Part shown: positions 5,579 through 8,366 of the stretch, piece by piece | Layout of the letters: each line of letters begins with the position of its first letter | How positions within the stretch are numbered: the first letter of the stretch is position 1 | Assembly: GCA_016208845.1 (NCBI GenBank) | Contig: JACQXH010000062.1 | Location: forward strand, 1 to 8,366 | Direction of reading: 5' to 3' | Length of the DNA: 8,366 nucleotides | DNA from: Nitrospirota bacterium | Lineage (GTDB): Bacteria; Nitrospirota; Thermodesulfovibrionia; UBA6902; BMS3Bbin08 | The notes under the pieces: generated by a model | What the model saw: only the letters and a program-made list of their open reading frames with translations | What the model was told of the DNA's origin: nothing | The model's database searches: none | Program-made: the position numbers and the translations under genes

Positions 5579-6580
5579 TTATGACTTCTCCCAGAACCCC
5601 TTGCTTTCTGCTGCAAGCCTTTCTTTGAGCGGTTTCCACCACCACTCGTTTCCCTTATACCACTGAACGGTCCTTTTAATGCCTTCCTCCACTTTTACTG
5701 ACGGCCTCCATTTAAGCCTGCTCTCTATTTTTGAATTATCAAGTGCATATCTGTAATCATGGCCCGGCCTGTCCTGAACATATTTTATATGGCTTCTGTC
5801 CTTTCCGAGCAATTCAAGGATCATCCCCGCAATCTCAATGTTCTTTCTTTCTCCATTGCCGCCGACATTATATGCCTCTCCTGTCTCACCATTATGCAAT
5901 ATAACATCTATAGCCGTACAGCAATCATCAACAAAAAGCCAGTCCCGGATATTCTCACCCTTCCCGTATACCGGGACAGGTTTGTCCTGCAGAAGATTCG
6001 TGATCATCAGGGGAATAAACTTTTCCGGGAACTGAAAGGGCCCGTAGTTATTTGACGGACGGATAATTATTGAAGGAATTTTATATGTCTCATGATAGGC
6101 CCTGACCAGCATGTCTCCGGACGCCTTTGATGCCGAATACGGTGAATTGGGCCTCAGAGGCGTGTCCTCGGTGAACTTGCCGTCATTTCCCAGCTCTCCG
6201 TATATTTCATCAGTAGATATGTGAATAAATTTCTTTATCGGGGTCGTCCTTGCTGCCTCGAGAAGCACATAAGTTCCGATCACATTTGTCATAAGAAAAG
6301 GCTGGGCATCGGCTATGGACCTGTCCACATGGCTTTCAGCAGCAAAATTCACTACGCAATCTGCTTCCCTCATAAGATCCCTGACAGACGAAGAATCTTC
6401 AATGCGTCCATATATGAAACTGTAGCCCTGCTTATCTTTAATATCTTTCAGATTTTCGGTGTTGCCGGCATAAGTCAATGCATCGAGGTTCGTTATCTCA
6501 TAATCGGGATATTTATTGACAATGTGCCTGATGAAATTTGAACCTATGAACCCGCAACCGCCTGTTATAAGTAGTCTCAT
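5579..6580 (-). CDS. rmlB: dTDP-glucose 4,6-dehydratase
   Basis: The product has 333 residues and is a cytoplasmic extended SDR enzyme that converts dTDP-glucose to dTDP-4-keto-6-deoxyglucose, using bound NAD+. It carries the Rossmann motif GGCGFIG (7-13), LDALTYAGN (32-40), NFAAESHVDRSI (78-89), the signature ISTDEIYG with catalytic T123, D124 and E125, YSASK with Y148 and K152, RPSNNYGP (174-181), NIRDWLFVDDC (210-220) and RPGHDYRYA (271-279). These are the family-specific residues of RmlB, and the length is typical, so the product name is secure. It lies 239 bp after the rmlC-like gene and 174 bp before rmlD; both gaps hold inverted-repeat elements. The ribosome-binding site is weak: AGG lies about 12 bases before the ATG. 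Confidence 0.97.
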   Translation of the reverse strand: MRLLITGGCGFIGSNFIRHIVNKYPDYEITNLDALTYAGNTENLKDIKDKQGYSFIYGRIEDSSSVRDLMREADCVVNFAAESHVDRSIADAQPFLMTNVIGTYVLLEAARTTPIKKFIHISTDEIYGELGNDGKFTEDTPLRPNSPYSASKASGDMLVRAYHETYKIPSIIIRPSNNYGPFQFPEKFIPLMITNLLQDKPVPVYGKGENIRDWLFVDDCCTAIDVILHNGETGEAYNVGGNGERKNIEIAGMILELLGKDRSHIKYVQDRPGHDYRYALDNSKIESRLKWRPSVKVEEGIKRTVQWYKGNEWWWKPLKERLAAESKGFWEKS

Positions 6581-6605
6581 TATTTTATTTTACCTAAATA
6601 GAGTC

Positions 6606-6718
6606 TGTTTATAAACTCCGGTTTTGCTGTCATTCCGGCTTGTCCGGAATCGTTCCTTTATAAGTAAAAAAGAGGGATTCCCGACAAGCGGGAATGACGT
6701 TTTTATGGTTAATAAACA
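6606..6718. repeat. 113-bp paired-palindrome element between the rmlC-like gene and rmlB
   Basis: Two self-complementary palindromes face each other: ATTCCGG-cttgt-CCGGAAT (6632-6650) and ATTCCCG-acaag-CGGGAAT (6677-6695). They are also mutually inverted, since GTCATTCC (6629-6636) pairs with GGAATGAC (6691-6698). Outside lie near-perfect inverted ends, TGTTTATAAA (6606-6615) and TTAATAAACA (6709-6718), matching at nine of ten positions. No ORF is present. The layout is that of a BIME or MITE-like short interspersed repeat, and the element is distinct from the one between rmlB and rmlD. Confidence 0.65.
6666..6695 (-). terminator. Weak terminator-like hairpin after the rmlC-like gene
   Basis: On the minus strand the 7-bp stem ATTCCCG/CGGGAAT (6695-6677) is followed by CCCTC and then T6 (6671-6666). 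The five-base gap before the T-tract makes it suboptimal. It may reduce readthrough from the rmlA-rmlC pair into rmlB, or may simply be half of the repeat element. Confidence 0.3.
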
Positions 6719-6819
6719 TTAAATTACGAGAACATGAACAATCAATATGTATACAAGATTTACCGGACACTACTGCTTTGAGCTATTAAAATTAATTTCT
6801 ACATATTGCATCTTGGGCC

Positions 6820-7281
6820 TTAAACCTTAAACGGACTTTCTGGATCATCTTCATACCTTACCTCATCAACCTTTTCCTTTTTGCCCCGGCCCGCATATAA
6901 TCTGTCAGGGAAATTCAGGACCATTGCATCTTCCTGCCCCATGTTTTTATATGCATGCACGATGCCGGGCGGTACGATCACAATGAGCCTGTCCGTATTC
7001 TCTATAATTTGTTTATTATTGTACGTGGGGGAACCCTTTCTATTATCCCATAAATAAAGATTAAAATTACCTAAAAAACAGAAATAGTCTGTCTGTTCAA
7101 TATGCTCATGAGGGCCGCGCGCAACAGAGGGCTTTGTTACTGATATATAGCTCATCACAGGGTCAAAACCATGTTTAAGATTGTTATCTTCCCTGAACAG
7201 CTCCATCAGCCAGCCCCTGCTGTCAGAGAACAGCTCCAGTTTTTTTATTATGATGCCGTCTATCTCACCGTTAGTGAACAT
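6820..7281 (-). CDS. RmlC-like cupin, dTDP-4-dehydrorhamnose 3,5-epimerase family (short form)
   Basis: The product has 153 residues against about 180 for classical RmlC. Family marks are SDSRGWLMELFRED (19-32), ARGPHEH (54-60; H58 corresponds to the catalytic-base His), LWDNRKGSPTYNN (77-89, the D-x-R-x-GSPT signature), VPPGIVHAY (103-111) and a late LY at 128-129. In my ungapped comparison with classical RmlC from memory, the conserved active-site Lys falls on D65 (within QTDYF) and the catalytic-acid Tyr on N123 (within VLNFP). The protein better fits a short RmlC-like group that carries QTD-x-F and I/L-N-x-P motifs. It may still epimerise dTDP-4-keto-6-deoxyglucose, but a different sugar isomerisation is possible, so I give no gene symbol. 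The ATG lies one base after the rmlA stop, and GAGG in the end of rmlA serves as its ribosome-binding site, so the two are translationally coupled. Confidence 0.75.
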   Translation of the reverse strand: MFTNGEIDGIIIKKLELFSDSRGWLMELFREDNNLKHGFDPVMSYISVTKPSVARGPHEHIEQTDYFCFLGNFNLYLWDNRKGSPTYNNKQIIENTDRLIVIVPPGIVHAYKNMGQEDAMVLNFPDRLYAGRGKKEKVDEVRYEDDPESPFKV

Positions 7282-7282
7282 A

Positions 7283-8350
7283 TCAGACCTCTATGGTCGA
7301 GTCATCCCCAACCATAAGGCGCAGTGCCTTGTGACGGACGCTGTTTTTCATGACTTTAGTGTTTTTGCCAATAAGGCTGTCTTCAAGCCGTTCTACCCCT
7401 GATATAAAAGCATTGTTCAAAATAACCGAGTGTTCCATGGAAGAACCATTGACCGTAACATTATCTCCAACGCTGGTAAAAGGTCCTATATAAGAATCCT
7501 TTATCTTTGAGCCATTCCCGATAATAACCGGGCCTCTTATCACGCTGTTTGAAACTGCCGCTGTCTTTTCGATCCTGACCCTTCCGCTGATCTGACTTTT
7601 ACTGTCAACCTTGCCCCTGATATCTCTCTGAATATATTCATCAAGCACTACGGTATTCGCCTTAAGGATATCATCCTTTTTGCCTGTATCAAGCCACCAG
7701 CCCTCAAGTATCTCGCTCTTTACTGTATGTCCCATTTTTATCAGTTCCTGTATGGCGTCAGTGATCTCAAGCTCTCCCCTGAAAGAAGGTTTAATCCTTG
7801 CAATTGCATCATGGATCTTTGAAGTAAATACATAAACCCCTACGAGCGCAAGATTTGAAGGAGGATTCACAGGCTTTTCTATGAGTTCAACTATATTGCC
7901 CTTTTTATTGAGCCGTGCCACACCGAACTGGCCCGGATTATCTACTTCCTTTAAAAATATCAACGCATCAGATGATTCCTTATTGAATTTTTTGAGCGCA
8001 TCTTTGACCCCGTAACTCAACAGATTATCACCAAGATACATTATGAAATTATCTTTTCCAAGAAATTTTTTCGCAGTGCTCACCGCATGAGCAAGGCCTG
8101 ACGGTTCAGCCTGAAGAATATACTTTATCCTGACACCCCATTGTCTTCCATCAGCCACATAACTCTTTACATCATCGCCGGTATCAGGCGATATAATCAC
8201 CCCAATATCTTTGATTCCTGCCTTTGCGATATGTTCTATTACATAACCAAGGATTGGTTTGTTCGCTACAGGAACGAGCTGTTTCGCGGTAGTATGCGTG
8301 AGAGGCCTTAACCGCGTTCCCTTGCCGCCTGATAGAATTAATGCTTTCAT
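7283..8350 (-). CDS. rmlA: Glucose-1-phosphate thymidylyltransferase, long type with C-terminal beta-helix
   Basis: The product has 355 residues and makes dTDP-glucose from dTTP and glucose-1-phosphate in the cytoplasm. The N-terminal nucleotidyltransferase domain (1-235) has GGKGTRLRPLT (8-18), KQLVPVANKPI (23-33), EPSGLAHAV (82-90), the metal-binding LGDN (D108), EKP (158-160), GELEITD (192-198) and WWLDTG (218-223). Residues about 250-345 form a left-handed beta-helix of hexapeptide-like repeats (SGRVRI, IRGPVIIGNGSKIKDSYIGP, SVGDNV). This tail makes it the long form of RmlA, unlike the roughly 290-residue enterobacterial RmlA, and closer to the type seen in archaea and many non-model bacteria. 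It begins the rml block in this window. AGGAA sits directly before the ATG, and a TATAAT lies at 8365-8360 on the minus strand, but the matching -35 region is outside the window. Confidence 0.95.
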   Translation of the reverse strand: MKALILSGGKGTRLRPLTHTTAKQLVPVANKPILGYVIEHIAKAGIKDIGVIISPDTGDDVKSYVADGRQWGVRIKYILQAEPSGLAHAVSTAKKFLGKDNFIMYLGDNLLSYGVKDALKKFNKESSDALIFLKEVDNPGQFGVARLNKKGNIVELIEKPVNPPSNLALVGVYVFTSKIHDAIARIKPSFRGELEITDAIQELIKMGHTVKSEILEGWWLDTGKKDDILKANTVVLDEYIQRDIRGKVDSKSQISGRVRIEKTAAVSNSVIRGPVIIGNGSKIKDSYIGPFTSVGDNVTVNGSSMEHSVILNNAFISGVERLEDSLIGKNTKVMKNSVRHKALRLMVGDDSTIEV

Positions 8351-8366
8351 TTCCTGTTTATTATAC

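Overview
This window is bacterial and all recognisable genes read leftward (minus strand). In transcription order it holds a four-gene dTDP-sugar block (rmlA, an rmlC-like cupin gene, rmlB, rmlD; 8350 down to 4559), then a large iron-sulfur/molybdopterin oxidoreductase encoded in two overlapping reading frames (4215 down to 962), then the first 207 codons of a secreted parallel beta-helix protein that runs off the left edge (622 down to 1). I see no tRNA, rRNA, CRISPR array, transposase or origin.

The rml genes together make a nucleotide-activated 6-deoxyhexose, most simply dTDP-L-rhamnose for a surface polysaccharide. RmlA activates glucose-1-phosphate, RmlB forms the 4-keto-6-deoxy sugar, the RmlC-like cupin should epimerise it, and RmlD reduces it. 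rmlA and the cupin gene are one base apart. The other junctions are opened by non-coding DNA: 239 bp holding a paired-palindrome element, 174 bp holding a second and unrelated element with nested inverted repeats, and 343 bp with degenerate CACAGAG repeats and several hairpins before the oxidoreductase gene.

The oxidoreductase is the most unusual part. An N-terminal four-cluster (16 Cys) DmsB/PsrB-type ferredoxin domain is fused to a DMSO-reductase-family catalytic domain with a probable Cys molybdenum ligand (C356). The first Cys of the usual catalytic-domain cluster motif appears to be Asp (D230). No Tat signal and no membrane-anchor gene is visible. The reading frame breaks where the conserved ADxVLP segment is expected. 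That place is taken by about 65 bp of hairpin plus G-rich DNA, after which the gene resumes in another frame (FLERMG...). This looks like a repeat-associated disruption, either a decaying gene or an assembly problem, although a real two-polypeptide enzyme cannot be excluded.

The lineage cannot be fixed from the window. A cytoplasmic multi-cluster Fe-S/Mo enzyme, moderate GC and many short palindromic repeats would suit an anaerobic or microaerophilic Gram-negative such as a Nitrospirota or Desulfobacterota member, but that is inference only.
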